Shown here: in pieces, positions 1 to 9,241 of the stretch
Numbering within the stretch: the stretch's first letter is position 1
How the letters are laid out: the number at the start of each line of letters is the position of its first letter
Notes under the pieces: generated by a model
The model's input: the letters and a program-made list of their open reading frames with translations, nothing else
Told to the model about the DNA's origin: nothing
Databases searched by the model: none
Made by a program: the position numbers and the translations under genes
DNA from: Candidatus Rokubacteria bacterium 13_1_40CM_68_15
Lineage (GTDB): Bacteria > Methylomirabilota > Methylomirabilia > Rokubacteriales > CSP1-6
Direction: 5' to 3'
Assembly (NCBI GenBank): GCA_001917585.1
Contig: MNEG01000102.1
Span: forward strand, 1 to 37,997
DNA length: 37,997 bases

Positions 1-57
1 TTGAACCCCCGACCCACTGCTTACAAGGCAGTTGCTCTTCCCCTGAGCTACGCCAGC
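1..57 (-). tRNA. tRNA-Thr (anticodon UGU), 3' end cut off by the window start
   Basis: Reverse complement GCTGGCGTAGCTCAGGGGAAGAGCAACTGCCTTGTAAGCAGTGGGTCGGGGGTTCAA: acceptor 5' strand, D-arm, anticodon stem ACTGC/GCAGT with loop CTTGTAA (anticodon TGT), start of the T-arm GGTTCAA. Confidence 0.9.
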
Positions 58-74
58 ACAGACAAAACTTCACT

Positions 75-893
75 TTAGTTTTGAGTCTTTGTTAAGTCAA
101 GGAGTTTCCGCGAGGGACGTCTCTGCCGAACGACCTCGTAGCAGATGACCGCGGCAGCGGCTGACACGTTGAGGGAACCGACCCGGCCAAGCATAGGCAC
201 GCTCAACAGGACGTCGCAAGTCCTCCCGATGAGCGGTCTCAGGCCACCCCCTTCGCTTCCGAGGACCAGACACAAGGGGCCCGTGAGGTCGGCGTCCCAC
301 GGGGCGACGCCACCAGTCGCTGTGGCGCCGTGGATCCAAACACCGGATTGTTTGAGCTTTTCGAGCGTTGCTGCCAGGTTCGTCTCGCGCGCGACTCTGA
401 CCGACTCGGCGGCGCCCATCGCGGTCTTGGCCGCGGCTCCCGTGAGCCCGACTTGATGATGTTTGGGAACGATCACGCCGTGGACCGCGAAGGCGTCGGC
501 GGTCCGGAGCACGGCGCCGAGATTCCTCGGATCCTGGACCTGGTCCAACGCCAGAAAGAATGCGGGCTCACCTCGCTCGGCCGGGATCTCGAGAAGATCG
601 TCCAGTTCCGCGTATTCCGCGGCGGCCACGCGCGCGACGACGCCCTGGTGATGGGGCGACCCGGCGATGGCCGTGAGCTGGTCGCGCGTACGATACGAGA
701 CCTTGACGCCGGCCCGGCGCGCCCGGGCCACGACCTCGGCCAGGGGGCCGGTCGCCCCGGCGAGGACGGCGATCTCGTCGGTCCTCCGGCCGCCGCCTTT
801 GAGGAGTGCCAGCACGGGATTTCGTCCGAAGAGGACGTCACTCAACGGCGCGGAGTCAGTCGCGGCCCGCCTGGCGTGTCCTCGACCGACCAT
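75..893 (-). CDS. rlmB: TrmH/SpoU-family 23S rRNA (guanosine-2'-O-)-methyltransferase, RlmB-like
   Basis: FGRNPVLALL...HHQGVVA...LDQVQDPRNLGAVLRTADAFAVHGVIVPK...LVLGSEGGGLRPL...SLNVSAAAAVICYEV motifs. The start may be TTG at 845, which overlaps the cysS stop, instead of 893. Confidence 0.92.
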   Translation of the reverse strand: MVGRGHARRAATDSAPLSDVLFGRNPVLALLKGGGRRTDEIAVLAGATGPLAEVVARARRAGVKVSYRTRDQLTAIAGSPHHQGVVARVAAAEYAELDDLLEIPAERGEPAFFLALDQVQDPRNLGAVLRTADAFAVHGVIVPKHHQVGLTGAAAKTAMGAAESVRVARETNLAATLEKLKQSGVWIHGATATGGVAPWDADLTGPLCLVLGSEGGGLRPLIGRTCDVLLSVPMLGRVGSLNVSAAAAVICYEVVRQRRPSRKLLDLTKTQN

Positions 894-2233
894 CCAAGCT
901 TGTGGATCGCGTCACGCAGCTCGTCGGAGCGCCGCCAGTCACGCCGCTTGCGTGCCTCGCCGCGCTCGCTGACGAGACGGTCGACCTCGGCCGGCGCGCC
1001 CGGGGCGTTCAGGCTCCGCGCGAAGAGACCCAGCGCACCGCCCAGGCGCTTCAACTCCTCGACCCCGGCGACGAGCGCCTGTTGATGATCGGGCGCCTCC
1101 GCGCGCTCGAGATGCCCATAGAGGGCGCGCGCGAAGTCGAACAGGGCGCCGAGCGCCTGCGGGGTATTGAAGTCGTCGTCCATCGCCGCTTCGAAGCGAG
1201 CACGGAAGCTGCGCAACGCTTCCGGGACCGGCCCGGGTGGCCGCGTGTCGCGGGCCGCCTCGCGGAAGAGACGGTGGAAGCGCTCGAGCGCGCGACCTGC
1301 CTCGGTCAGCCGCTCCTCCGAGAACTCGACCGGGTGGCGGTAGTGTGTGCCGAGGAGCCAGAGACGCAGCGCGTCGGGGTCGTGACGCTTCACCAGCTCG
1401 CGGATGAGCAGCGTGTTGCCGAGCGACTTGGACATCTTCTCGGCGCCCAGATTCACGAACCCGTTGTGGACCCAGTAGTGCGCGAACGTCTTTCCGGTCG
1501 CCGCCTCCGACTGTGCGATCTCGCACTCGTGGTGCGGGAAGATCAGATCCTCGCCCCCACCATGCACGTCGAACGTCGGGCCGAGATATTCCATCGCCAT
1601 GGCCGAGCACTCGATGTGCCAGCCGGGGCGTCCGTCACCCCACGGACTCGACCACGACGGCTCGCCCGGCTTGGCCGCCTTCCACAGGGCAAAATCGCGC
1701 GGGTCACGTTTGCGCTCGTCCACTTCGACGCGGGCGCCGGCGAGCAGCTCGTCGAGGTTCTTGCCGGACAGACGACCGTAGGCGGGAAACCTCGCGATCT
1801 CGAAGTAGACGTCACCGTCGACGACATAGGCGACGCCGGCGGCGACGAGCTGCTCGATGAGCCGGATCATCTGCCCGATGTGGTCGGTGGCCTTTGGCTC
1901 GACGTCGCCGCGCAGGACTCCGATCGCCTCCATGTCGCGATAGAACTCGGCGACGTAGCGTTCGGACACCTCGCGGGCACTCACCCCCTCGGCCTGGGCG
2001 CGTGTGATGATCTTGTCGTCGACATCGGTGAAGTTCTTGACGAACGTCACCCGATACCCCCTGAAGGCCAGGTATCGGCGGATCACGTCGAAGACGATGG
2101 CGCTGCGCGCGTGCCCGATGTGGCAGAGGTCGTAGACCGTGACGCCGCAGACGTACATCCTCACCTCGCCCGGCACGAGCGGGATGAACTCCTCCTCCTT
2201 GCGGGTGAGGGTGTTGTGGACGCGGAGGCTCAC
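842..2233 (-). CDS. cysS: cysteinyl-tRNA synthetase
   Basis: [18 protein letters not shown] (HIGH), KMSKSLGN (KMSKS), GWHIECSAM and [21 protein letters not shown]. Confidence 0.98.
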   Translation of the reverse strand: MSLRVHNTLTRKEEEFIPLVPGEVRMYVCGVTVYDLCHIGHARSAIVFDVIRRYLAFRGYRVTFVKNFTDVDDKIITRAQAEGVSAREVSERYVAEFYRDMEAIGVLRGDVEPKATDHIGQMIRLIEQLVAAGVAYVVDGDVYFEIARFPAYGRLSGKNLDELLAGARVEVDERKRDPRDFALWKAAKPGEPSWSSPWGDGRPGWHIECSAMAMEYLGPTFDVHGGGEDLIFPHHECEIAQSEAATGKTFAHYWVHNGFVNLGAEKMSKSLGNTLLIRELVKRHDPDALRLWLLGTHYRHPVEFSEERLTEAGRALERFHRLFREAARDTRPPGPVPEALRSFRARFEAAMDDDFNTPQALGALFDFARALYGHLERAEAPDHQQALVAGVEELKRLGGALGLFARSLNAPGAPAEVDRLVSERGEARKRRDWRRSDELRDAIHKLGWSVEDTPGGPRLTPRR

Positions 2234-2706
2234 GTCACCTCTACTCCCACGACCGCCATGGCGGCGATGCCCTCCTTGCGACCGAGCAGGCCCAGGCCTT
2301 CGGGACTCTTCGCCTTCACGCTGACGGCATCCCTGTCCAGGCCGAGCGTGTCGGCCAGCCGCTTGGCCATCTCCTCGAGGTGGGGCTGCAGACGGGGAGC
2401 CTGAGCCAGGACGGTGGCATCCACGTTCACGAGGCGCCCCCCGCGTGACCGCACCAGGTCCATCACCTTTTCGAGCAGCATCAGGCTCGAGGTGCCTCGA
2501 TAGCGTGGGTCGGTATCGGGAAAGTGCCGTCCGAGATCGCCCATGGCGAGGGCGCCCAGGAGCGCCTCGCCCACGGCGTGAGAAAGGACGTCGGCGTCGG
2601 AGTGGCCGTCGAGACCGACTTCGGACTCGAGCGTCACGCCACCCAGAACGAGAGGTCGACCGCGTCGCAGAGGATGAAGGTCGAAGCCGAGGCCGACGCG
2701 CGTCAC
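2230..2706 (-). CDS. ispF: 2-C-methyl-D-erythritol 2,4-cyclodiphosphate synthase
   Basis: GLGFDLHPL, GHSDADVLSHAVGEALLGA, DLGRHFPDTDP and VSVKAKSPEGLGLLGRKEGIAAMAV motifs. Confidence 0.97.
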   Translation of the reverse strand: MTRVGLGFDLHPLRRGRPLVLGGVTLESEVGLDGHSDADVLSHAVGEALLGALAMGDLGRHFPDTDPRYRGTSSLMLLEKVMDLVRSRGGRLVNVDATVLAQAPRLQPHLEEMAKRLADTLGLDRDAVSVKAKSPEGLGLLGRKEGIAAMAVVGVEVT

Positions 2707-3398
2707 GACCTGGCGCGAGCCCGCGCGCGCCGGAGATCCACCGGTGTCGTGATCTTCACGTTCTCGGCGAGGCCGGCGACCACGCGTACGTTCTGGCCGA
2801 GGCGCTCGACGAGCATCGCGTCGTCCGTCCCGGTGAAACCGTCCCGACGGGCCTTGTCGTGCGCCTCGCGCAGGAGATCGGCGCGAAAGGCCTGCGGCGT
2901 CTGCACCGCGACGAGCTCCGACCGGTCGAGCGTGCCTGCGACCAGTCCGCCGCTCACGCGCTTCACGGTTTCGGCAATCGGCAGCGCGCTGATGGCGGCG
3001 CCGGTGGTGCGCGCGGCGACGAGGACGGCATCGATCAGCGCGGGCGTGATGAACGGCCGCACGGCGTCGTGCACGACGACCAGCGCAGTGTCGGCGGACA
3101 CGGCGGCGAGACCACGGCTCACCGATTCCTGGCGCGTCCCTCCGCCGACCACCACGGTCACCGGAACCCCGCGCACCCGACCCAGGATTCGCCGCGTCCG
3201 TTCGACGTGAGACGCCGGCGCGGCCACGACGACGCCGTTGACCCGGGGATGCCGAGCGAAGTGCCGGACCGTGGCCACGAGGATGGGCGTGCCGCCGAGA
3301 TCCATGAACTGCTTCGGGGTTCGCCGGCTCAGGCGCGCGCCGACGCCGCCGGCCGGGATGACCACCGCCACGTCACGCACCGCGCGGTCCCGAGCCAT
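2703..3398 (-). CDS. ispD: 2-C-methyl-D-erythritol 4-phosphate cytidylyltransferase
   Basis: VVIPAGGVGARLSRRTPKQF, VVVHDAVRPFI and VQTPQAFRADLLREAH...TDDAMLVERLG. Adjacent to and overlapping ispF. Confidence 0.96.
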   Translation of the reverse strand: MARDRAVRDVAVVIPAGGVGARLSRRTPKQFMDLGGTPILVATVRHFARHPRVNGVVVAAPASHVERTRRILGRVRGVPVTVVVGGGTRQESVSRGLAAVSADTALVVVHDAVRPFITPALIDAVLVAARTTGAAISALPIAETVKRVSGGLVAGTLDRSELVAVQTPQAFRADLLREAHDKARRDGFTGTDDAMLVERLGQNVRVVAGLAENVKITTPVDLRRARARARS

Positions 3399-4383
3399 CT
3401 TCGTCGCGCAGGCGCGTGAAGATCATGCGCCCGGCGGTCGTCTGGAGCACGCTGGTGACGACGACGTCGGCGGCCTGGCCGAGATAGCGCCGGCCATGGT
3501 CGACGACGACCATCGTGCCGTCGTCGAGGTAGGCGACGCCCTGCCCGGCTTCCTTTCCCTCACGCACGACCTGTACACGCATCGCCTCGCCGGGCAGGAC
3601 GACCGGCTTCAGCGCGTTGGCCAGCTCGTTGATGTTGAGCACGGGTACGCCGCTGAGCTCGGCCATCTTGTTGAGGTTGTAATCGTTCGTCAGCACCTTG
3701 GCGCCCAGCGTCTTGCCGAGCTCGATGAGTTTGCGGTCGACCTCGCGCACGTGCGGAAAGTCGGCATCGGTGATCTCGACCTTGACCTTACGGCTCCGCT
3801 GCAACCGCTGCAGCACGTCGAATCCGCGCTTGCCCCGGTTGCGTCGCAGCGTATCCGGGGAGTCGGCGATCTGCTGCAGCTCGCCCAGCACGAACTGCGG
3901 CACGATCAGCGTCCCATCGATGAAGCCGGCCTCGCAGACGTCGGTGATGCGTCCATCGATGATCACCGATGTGTCGAGCACCTTCGAGAGCTCCCCCCGC
4001 CGTCCGCCCGGGAAGAGGACGGCCGACACCGGCTCGAGATCGGCCCGCCGGCGCAGTGCCGTGGCAGCGCCGAGATAGGCGCCGAGCAGCGCAGGCAACC
4101 CGACGCCGGCCATGCCGGCGTTGGGCACGAGCGACGCGACGGCGGTACCGATGGCAAGGCCGGCGATGATCCCGAAGAATCCGCCGACGGTGCCCCAAAA
4201 GAGTCGCTCAACCGGCACGCCGACGGCCCGGGTCTCCAGCCAGACTGCGACACCGCCGAGTATGGCGCCGCCGACGGCCCCGGCGGTGATGGGCACCTGG
4301 AGGGCGGGCGCCAGCTCGACGCCTGCCCACGCTGAGAGCGCGACGACCATGGCGCGAACGAGGAGGACAGTGGGAAGTTTCAT
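3373..4383 (-). CDS. PIN/TRAM-domain membrane protein (YacL-like)
   Basis: N-terminal hydrophobic segments, then KVLDTSVIIDGRITDVCEAGFIDGTLIVPQFVLGELQ (PIN) and a C-terminal TRAM-like region. Sits next to radA and ispD, as in several bacterial lineages. Confidence 0.88.
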   Translation of the reverse strand: MKLPTVLLVRAMVVALSAWAGVELAPALQVPITAGAVGGAILGGVAVWLETRAVGVPVERLFWGTVGGFFGIIAGLAIGTAVASLVPNAGMAGVGLPALLGAYLGAATALRRRADLEPVSAVLFPGGRRGELSKVLDTSVIIDGRITDVCEAGFIDGTLIVPQFVLGELQQIADSPDTLRRNRGKRGFDVLQRLQRSRKVKVEITDADFPHVREVDRKLIELGKTLGAKVLTNDYNLNKMAELSGVPVLNINELANALKPVVLPGEAMRVQVVREGKEAGQGVAYLDDGTMVVVDHGRRYLGQAADVVVTSVLQTTAGRMIFTRLRDEDGSGPRGA

Positions 4384-5747
4384 GAGAGCAGCGCGTCCAG
4401 CGCATCGTGGACCGTCGCCACGCCATGCACCTCGACGGGCAAGCGGGGCGCCTCCAGCAGGTTGCTCTTCGGCACGACCGCCTGCGTGAAGCCGAGCTGC
4501 GCCGCCTCACGCAGGCGAGCCTCGAGTCCGGTGACGGCGCGCACCTCACCGGTGAGACCCACCTCGCCGAGGACCACGACCTCGCCACGCACCGGCCGGT
4601 CCATGTAGCTCGACGCCGCCGCTACGAGGACGGCGAGATCGGCCGCTGGCTCCGTGACCCGACCGCCGCCGGCGACGTTGACGAAGACGTCCTGACTGGC
4701 CAGTGGCACACCCGCACGCTTCTCGAGGACGGCGAGGAGCAGGCAGACGCGATTGTAGTCGGCACCGAGCACCGTACGGCGTGGCGTACCGAACGACGCG
4801 GGCGCAACCAGTGCTTGCAGCTCGAGCAGCAGCGGACGCGTGCCTTCGAGACCGGCGACGATGACCGAGCCGGGGACGTCCCGGGGGCGCTCGGCCAGGA
4901 AGAAGCCCGAGGGGTTCTTGACCTCGAGCAGGCCGCGCTCGGCCATCTGGAAGACGCCGATCTCGTTGGTCGAGCCGAAGCGGTTCTTCACGGCGCGCAA
5001 CACGCGATAGGCATGGTGCTGCTCACCCTCGAAGTAAAGCACGGTGTCGACCAGGTGCTCGAGGACGCGCGGCCCGGCCAGCGCACCCTCCTTGGTAACG
5101 TGCCCGACGAGGAACGTCGCGATCCCTCGTCCCTTGGCGATTGTCATGAGGCGTCCCCCGCACTCCCGAACCTGGGCCACGCTGCCCGGCGCCGACTCGA
5201 GCGCGGGCAGGAAGACGGTCTGGATCGAGTCGATGACCAGGATCTGCGGCTTCACGGTGTCGAGCTCGGCCTCCACCGCACCGAGATCCGTCTCCGTCCA
5301 CAAGAGTAGTCCGTCGCTCGTGATGCCGAGGCGGTCAGCCCGCAGCTTCACCTGGGCGGCCGACTCCTCCGCCGACACGTAGAGCACTGGCGGCGCCGCC
5401 GTGGCCAGCGCGCGAGCAGCCTGAATGAGCAACGTGCTCTTGCCGATCCCCGGATCGCCCCCGATGAGGACGAGGGAGCCAGGCACGACGCCACCGCCGA
5501 GCACGCGGTCGAGCTCGCCGATGCCGGTCCGGAGCCGGTCCGTGTGCTCCATCGTGATGTCACCGAGCGGGCGCGGCCGGCTGTGCGACAGGCCGGTCCG
5601 ACGGCGACCGGGAGTGGGCGCTGCGCGCTCTTCCACCAGCGCCATCAGTTCTCCGGTCATGCGCTTGCAGTCCGGGCAGGTGCCCGGCTTCGGGCTCGCA
5701 AAGCCGCACTGCTGGCAGCGGTAGATGCTTCGCTCGTGGGCCATCAC
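4380..5747 (-). CDS. radA: DNA repair protein RadA/Sms
   Basis: N-terminal CxxC..CxxC zinc motif (YRCQQCGFASPKPGTCPDC), GGDPGIGKSTLL Walker A, KNRFGSTNEIGVF (KNRFG) and a Lon-protease-like C-terminus. Confidence 0.97.
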   Translation of the reverse strand: MMAHERSIYRCQQCGFASPKPGTCPDCKRMTGELMALVEERAAPTPGRRRTGLSHSRPRPLGDITMEHTDRLRTGIGELDRVLGGGVVPGSLVLIGGDPGIGKSTLLIQAARALATAAPPVLYVSAEESAAQVKLRADRLGITSDGLLLWTETDLGAVEAELDTVKPQILVIDSIQTVFLPALESAPGSVAQVRECGGRLMTIAKGRGIATFLVGHVTKEGALAGPRVLEHLVDTVLYFEGEQHHAYRVLRAVKNRFGSTNEIGVFQMAERGLLEVKNPSGFFLAERPRDVPGSVIVAGLEGTRPLLLELQALVAPASFGTPRRTVLGADYNRVCLLLAVLEKRAGVPLASQDVFVNVAGGGRVTEPAADLAVLVAAASSYMDRPVRGEVVVLGEVGLTGEVRAVTGLEARLREAAQLGFTQAVVPKSNLLEAPRLPVEVHGVATVHDALDALLS

Positions 5748-6967
5748 CGCTTCTCCGGCGAGGCGGCCGGCTCGTCCTTGCCCTTGTCCTTCTGCTCGCC
5801 GAGCCGCCGGAGGAAGAACTTCAAGATGGTGCTGCGCTGGGCACCGTCGAGGATGGCGACCAGCCGCTCGTACAGGGTGGGATCGGCGATGAGGGCGCCG
5901 AGGGTTCCCTCGCCGTCATTGATCTTCGTCGTGATCTCCTTCAGGTTGGCCACGGCCACCCGGAGGTCGTCCACCGCAGCGCGAAGACCGCCGTCGCTCG
6001 ACTCGTCCTTCACGAGGCTGCCGAGGGTCCCTCGCCCGCCCAGGACGCGATCCGAGACCTCCCGCAGATTATGGCTGACGACACGAAGGTCCTCGAGCAC
6101 CTGCTTGTACTTCGGATCGAAGAGAAGCCCGGGCAAGAGGCCGTCTTCGGCATTCGGCGTTTCCGCCGCGCGCCCGATGCGCTCCATCGCCGTCACCAGC
6201 TTCCGGGCCGCCTCGGTGGAGCGCGGCGACGCGAGCACCCCGACGGCGCCCTCGCCCTGCTCGACCCGGTCGAGCACCTTCTGCGTGGTCGTGATCACAT
6301 CGTTGAGTTTCCGCAATGCCACCGGTTCCTCGTAGAGCAGCGCGTGGGCCCAGCCGCGGCCTGTCCGGGCCTCGGTCACGATCCGCTCGAGCTGCTCGGT
6401 CGCCCGACGGGCCGAGCCGGTGGACGCGGAGATATCGTCCATGATCTTCGATTCGTTGAACGACTTCGCGATCTTTCCGAGATTCTCGGTCAGGGCGGCC
6501 ACGTTCTTCACGGTCTCGGTCCCTTGCGTCAGCACCTGGCCGAGGTCGACAGGATCCCGGGCGGCGATGACGCCGTCCGGGGGGACGACCGGCGCGTCGG
6601 GGGTGCCAACGGTGATCTCGACGATCTTGTCGCCGAGCAACCCCTGGGTCTCGATGCGGGCGACAGAATTCTGGCGGATGCGATCGGCGTACTCCCGCGA
6701 GATGTTCAGATTCACCCGAACCTTGCCGCCGGGCTGGGGGGGTAACTCTACACCCGAGACCCGGCCGATCTGCACGCCGGCCAGGCGGACCGTGGCGCCT
6801 TCGGCGAGGCCGCCCACCTCCGTGAAGTCCGCGTGGATCGTGTAGCGCGACTCGAAGAGACGCGCGCGCGCGCCGAGGGCATAGATCATCCCCAGGAATG
6901 TGGCGAGCGCGATGATGACGAACAGGCCCACGCGGAATTGCGTCGCGAGTCGGCCACGGTCAGACAC
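5744..6967 (-). CDS. MCE-domain (MlaD-like) lipid-transport substrate-binding protein
   Basis: Single N-terminal TM, then FTEVGGLAEGATVRLAGVQIGRVSGVEL and QGLLGDKIVEI (MCE fold). Directly follows an Mla-type ATPase gene. Confidence 0.92.
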   Translation of the reverse strand: MSDRGRLATQFRVGLFVIIALATFLGMIYALGARARLFESRYTIHADFTEVGGLAEGATVRLAGVQIGRVSGVELPPQPGGKVRVNLNISREYADRIRQNSVARIETQGLLGDKIVEITVGTPDAPVVPPDGVIAARDPVDLGQVLTQGTETVKNVAALTENLGKIAKSFNESKIMDDISASTGSARRATEQLERIVTEARTGRGWAHALLYEEPVALRKLNDVITTTQKVLDRVEQGEGAVGVLASPRSTEAARKLVTAMERIGRAAETPNAEDGLLPGLLFDPKYKQVLEDLRVVSHNLREVSDRVLGGRGTLGSLVKDESSDGGLRAAVDDLRVAVANLKEITTKINDGEGTLGALIADPTLYERLVAILDGAQRSTILKFFLRRLGEQKDKGKDEPAASPEKR

Positions 6968-7712
6968 GGTGTGACGTTGCCTCGCCCGTCAGGAACGCGC
7001 GGACGGCCGGCTCGTCGCTCTCGAGCACGGCGTCGCGTGACCCGAGTGCCGCGAACCGGCCGTCGATGAGGACGGCCACGCGGGTCGCCACGGCTCGCGC
7101 CAGCTCGAGATCGTGCGTGACCACGATGGAAGTGTCGCATACCCGTGCCTGGACTTCCGAGATGAGATCGGAGACGAGGTGAGCGTTTGTCGGGTCGAGG
7201 CCCGCCGTCGGCTCGTCGTAGAGCATCATCTCGGGCTCGAGCATGAGTGCCCGCGCGATGCCCACGCGTTTGCGCATGCCACCCGAGAGCTCGGATGGCA
7301 GGAGCGGCAGCACGTCCTTCGTGAGTCCGACGCGAGCCAGCGCCTCCACCACGCGCGCTCGGATTTCGTCCTCGGACAGGCGCGTGTGCTCGCGCAGCGG
7401 ATACGCGACGTTCTCGTAGATCGTGAGGGAGTCGAAGAGCGCGGCCCCCTGGAACACGAACCCCATGCGGCGTCGGATTGGTAGGAGCTCCTCCTCGCTC
7501 AACGCCTCGATGTTCTGGCCGAAGACCTTGACCTGGCCCTGATCCGGTTGGATGAGACCGGCAATGTGCCGCAGGAGCACGGTCTTCCCTGAGCCGCTCC
7601 CGCCCATGACCACGAGCGTCTCGCCCTTGAAGGCTTCGAAGGACAGGCCACGGAGGACCTCCACGCTGTCGAAGCGCTTCCAGACGTCGTTGACCTCGAC
7701 GATCGCCGTCAT
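6960..7712 (-). CDS. mlaF: Mla-type ABC transporter ATP-binding protein
   Basis: VMGGSGSGKTVLLRHIAGL (Walker A), LSGGMRKRVGIARAL (signature), MLYDEPTAGLDP (Walker B). ATG at 7712. Confidence 0.93.
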   Translation of the reverse strand: MTAIVEVNDVWKRFDSVEVLRGLSFEAFKGETLVVMGGSGSGKTVLLRHIAGLIQPDQGQVKVFGQNIEALSEEELLPIRRRMGFVFQGAALFDSLTIYENVAYPLREHTRLSEDEIRARVVEALARVGLTKDVLPLLPSELSGGMRKRVGIARALMLEPEMMLYDEPTAGLDPTNAHLVSDLISEVQARVCDTSIVVTHDLELARAVATRVAVLIDGRFAALGSRDAVLESDEPAVRAFLTGEATSHRV

Positions 7713-7723
7713 TCGATTTTCAT
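7709..7723 (-). other. Four-residue micro-ORF (MKIE*) with ATGA overlaps at both ends
   Basis: ATG AAA ATC GAA TGA. Its ATG overlaps the TGA of the upstream mini-ORF and its TGA overlaps the mlaF ATG. Confidence 0.25.
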
Positions 7724-7833
7724 CCCGCCGGCCCAGCCCGCTCGGGTCGCTCGGCTCCCAGTACCATTTCGAACCATTTCACCGCTCGGCTCGCCGCCCG
7801 ACGCGGCTCACCTCGCACGGCCACTCGAACCAT
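7720..7833 (-). other. Candidate 37-aa mini-ORF starting in the family A repeat (MVRVAVRGEPRRAASRAVKWFEMVLGAERPERAGPAG*)
   Basis: Open from ATG at 7833 to TGA at 7722..7720. The TGA overlaps the next ATG (GGGATGAAAATC). Confidence 0.25.
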
Positions 7834-7960
7834 TTCACCGCTCGGCTCGCCGCCCGACGCGGCTCACCCGACGCGGCTCACCTCGCACGGCCACTCGAAC
7901 CATTTCACCGCTCGGCTCGCCGCCCGACGCGGCTCACCTCGCACGGCCCCGCACGGCCAC
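7764..7960. repeat. Family A tandem repeat: about 3 units of 56 bp in the mlaE-mlaF intergenic region
   Basis: Unit tcgaaccatttcaccgctcggctcgccgcccgacgcggctcacctcgcacggccac at 7769..7824, 7825..7894 (with a 14-bp internal duplication cgacgcggctcacc) and 7895..7960 (with a 10-bp internal duplication). The array abuts the mlaE stop codon. Confidence 0.95.
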
Positions 7961-8727
7961 TACTGGCCCCAGAAGAAGATGAGAAACAGCTTGGTGAGGA
8001 AGAAGTCGGACACGATCACACCCATCGTGACGTGAACGACCGTGGCCGTCGTCGCCCGCCCCAGCCCTTCCGTGCCTCCCTCGACGCTGAGGCCGTTGTA
8101 GCAGCCGATCAGCGTGACGATGCCCCCGAAGAAGAAGCTCTTGCCCACGCCCATGAGAAAGTCGCGCGGCACCACCCAGTAGGTCGTCACGTTCCAGTAG
8201 GTGTACATGTCCGCGCCGCGCTCGAGATGCATGATGATCATGCCGCCGAGCACGCCGACCGCATCGGCCAGCACGGTCAGGAGCGGAAACACCACGATCG
8301 CGGCCAGGAGCCGGGGCACGATCAGCCGTTTGACGTAGTTCACGCCGAGCGTCCGGAGGGCGTCGATCTGCTCGGTGACCTTCATGGAGCCGAGCTCGGC
8401 GGTGATGCCGGAAGCGACCTTGCCGCCGACGAGGATGGCGGTGAGCACCGGCCCCAGCTCGCGGAGAATCGCCAGGGCGCTCACGGGCCCGACGTACGCC
8501 TCCGCTCCGAACCGCGCCATGTTGATGGCGCTCTGCAGCGCGAACACCATGCCGGTGAAGACAGCGGCGGTGAGGGCCACGCCGAGCGAGCGCACGCCCA
8601 TCACCTCGATCTCGTGGACCACGTGCTGCAGATAGGCGGGCGGAAGGGCCAGATTCCTGAGCACGCGGGCGGCGAGGATACTCAGGCCGCCATACCACAG
8701 CACCGTGCGTCGCAGGTACGCCTCCAT
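7960..8727 (-). CDS. mlaE: Mla-type ABC transporter permease
   Basis: VVHEIEVMGVRSLGVALTAAVFTGMVFALQ, ELGPVLTAILVGGKVASGITAELGSMKVTEQIDAL (MlaE/permease family signature). Confidence 0.94.
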   Translation of the reverse strand: MEAYLRRTVLWYGGLSILAARVLRNLALPPAYLQHVVHEIEVMGVRSLGVALTAAVFTGMVFALQSAINMARFGAEAYVGPVSALAILRELGPVLTAILVGGKVASGITAELGSMKVTEQIDALRTLGVNYVKRLIVPRLLAAIVVFPLLTVLADAVGVLGGMIIMHLERGADMYTYWNVTTYWVVPRDFLMGVGKSFFFGGIVTLIGCYNGLSVEGGTEGLGRATTATVVHVTMGVIVSDFFLTKLFLIFFWGQ

Positions 8728-8730
8728 CCA

Positions 8731-9237
8731 TCACTCCGTGGCGAACGACTGCACGAGGCGCTCGAAATCGGCGCGGCCGGCCGCGAAGACCGAGGGCTCG
8801 GCGGCGTAGATCAGGTCGTACACGCAGCGCCCGTCGGTCACGACGAACGTCTCGATCTTCATCCGCGAGCCGGTACTGCCATTGGCCGCCTCTAGCACGC
8901 TGTGGGCGGCCCGGTGGCCATTGACGGTCGCCTCACCCTGCTCGACGGTCCTCCGCTGCGTCAGTCCAAGCAGCAGCCGGCGCTCCAGGAACACCAGAGG
9001 CCGGCGCGCCCGGCGGGCGTCACAGTCGGCGTGGACGAGGATACCCGCGCGGTCGCTGGCATCACGCAGCTCGAGGTCGCCGCGAGCGTCCAAGACCATG
9101 GTCCACCCGGGACCGGGCACCGTCACGCGATAGCCCTTGGCCGAGTGGAACACGCCGGTGTCGAGGCGATGGGTCGCGCAACCCGCGAGGAGCGCCGCCG
9201 CAACCACCGTCAGGAAGGGCAGGCGCCCTTGCCGCAC
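8731..9237 (-). CDS. Putative lipoprotein of unknown function
   Basis: From GTG at 9237: VRQGRLPFLTVVAAALLAGCATHRL..., a signal peptide with lipobox LLAGC. The longer track ORF (to 9426) runs antisense-frame through hisIE and is probably not the real start. Confidence 0.7.
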   Translation of the reverse strand: MRQGRLPFLTVVAAALLAGCATHRLDTGVFHSAKGYRVTVPGPGWTMVLDARGDLELRDASDRAGILVHADCDARRARRPLVFLERRLLLGLTQRRTVEQGEATVNGHRAAHSVLEAANGSTGSRMKIETFVVTDGRCVYDLIYAAEPSVFAAGRADFERLVQSFATE

Positions 9238-9241
9238 GGGA

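Noticed and set aside
62-84. AT-rich inverted repeat aaaact...agttt at the rlmB stop codon as a terminator
   Set aside because: Stem is short and A/T only, with no convincing T-tract; it could be a weak hairpin at most.
806-2404. 532-aa plus-strand ORF antisense to cysS/ispF
   Set aside because: High-GC antisense open frame; cysS and ispF on the minus strand explain the region with clear catalytic motifs, and the plus-strand protein has no recognisable domain.
7934-8734. 266-aa minus-strand ORF overlapping mlaE in another frame
   Set aside because: Low-complexity Arg/Gly/Ala-rich shadow frame of mlaE.
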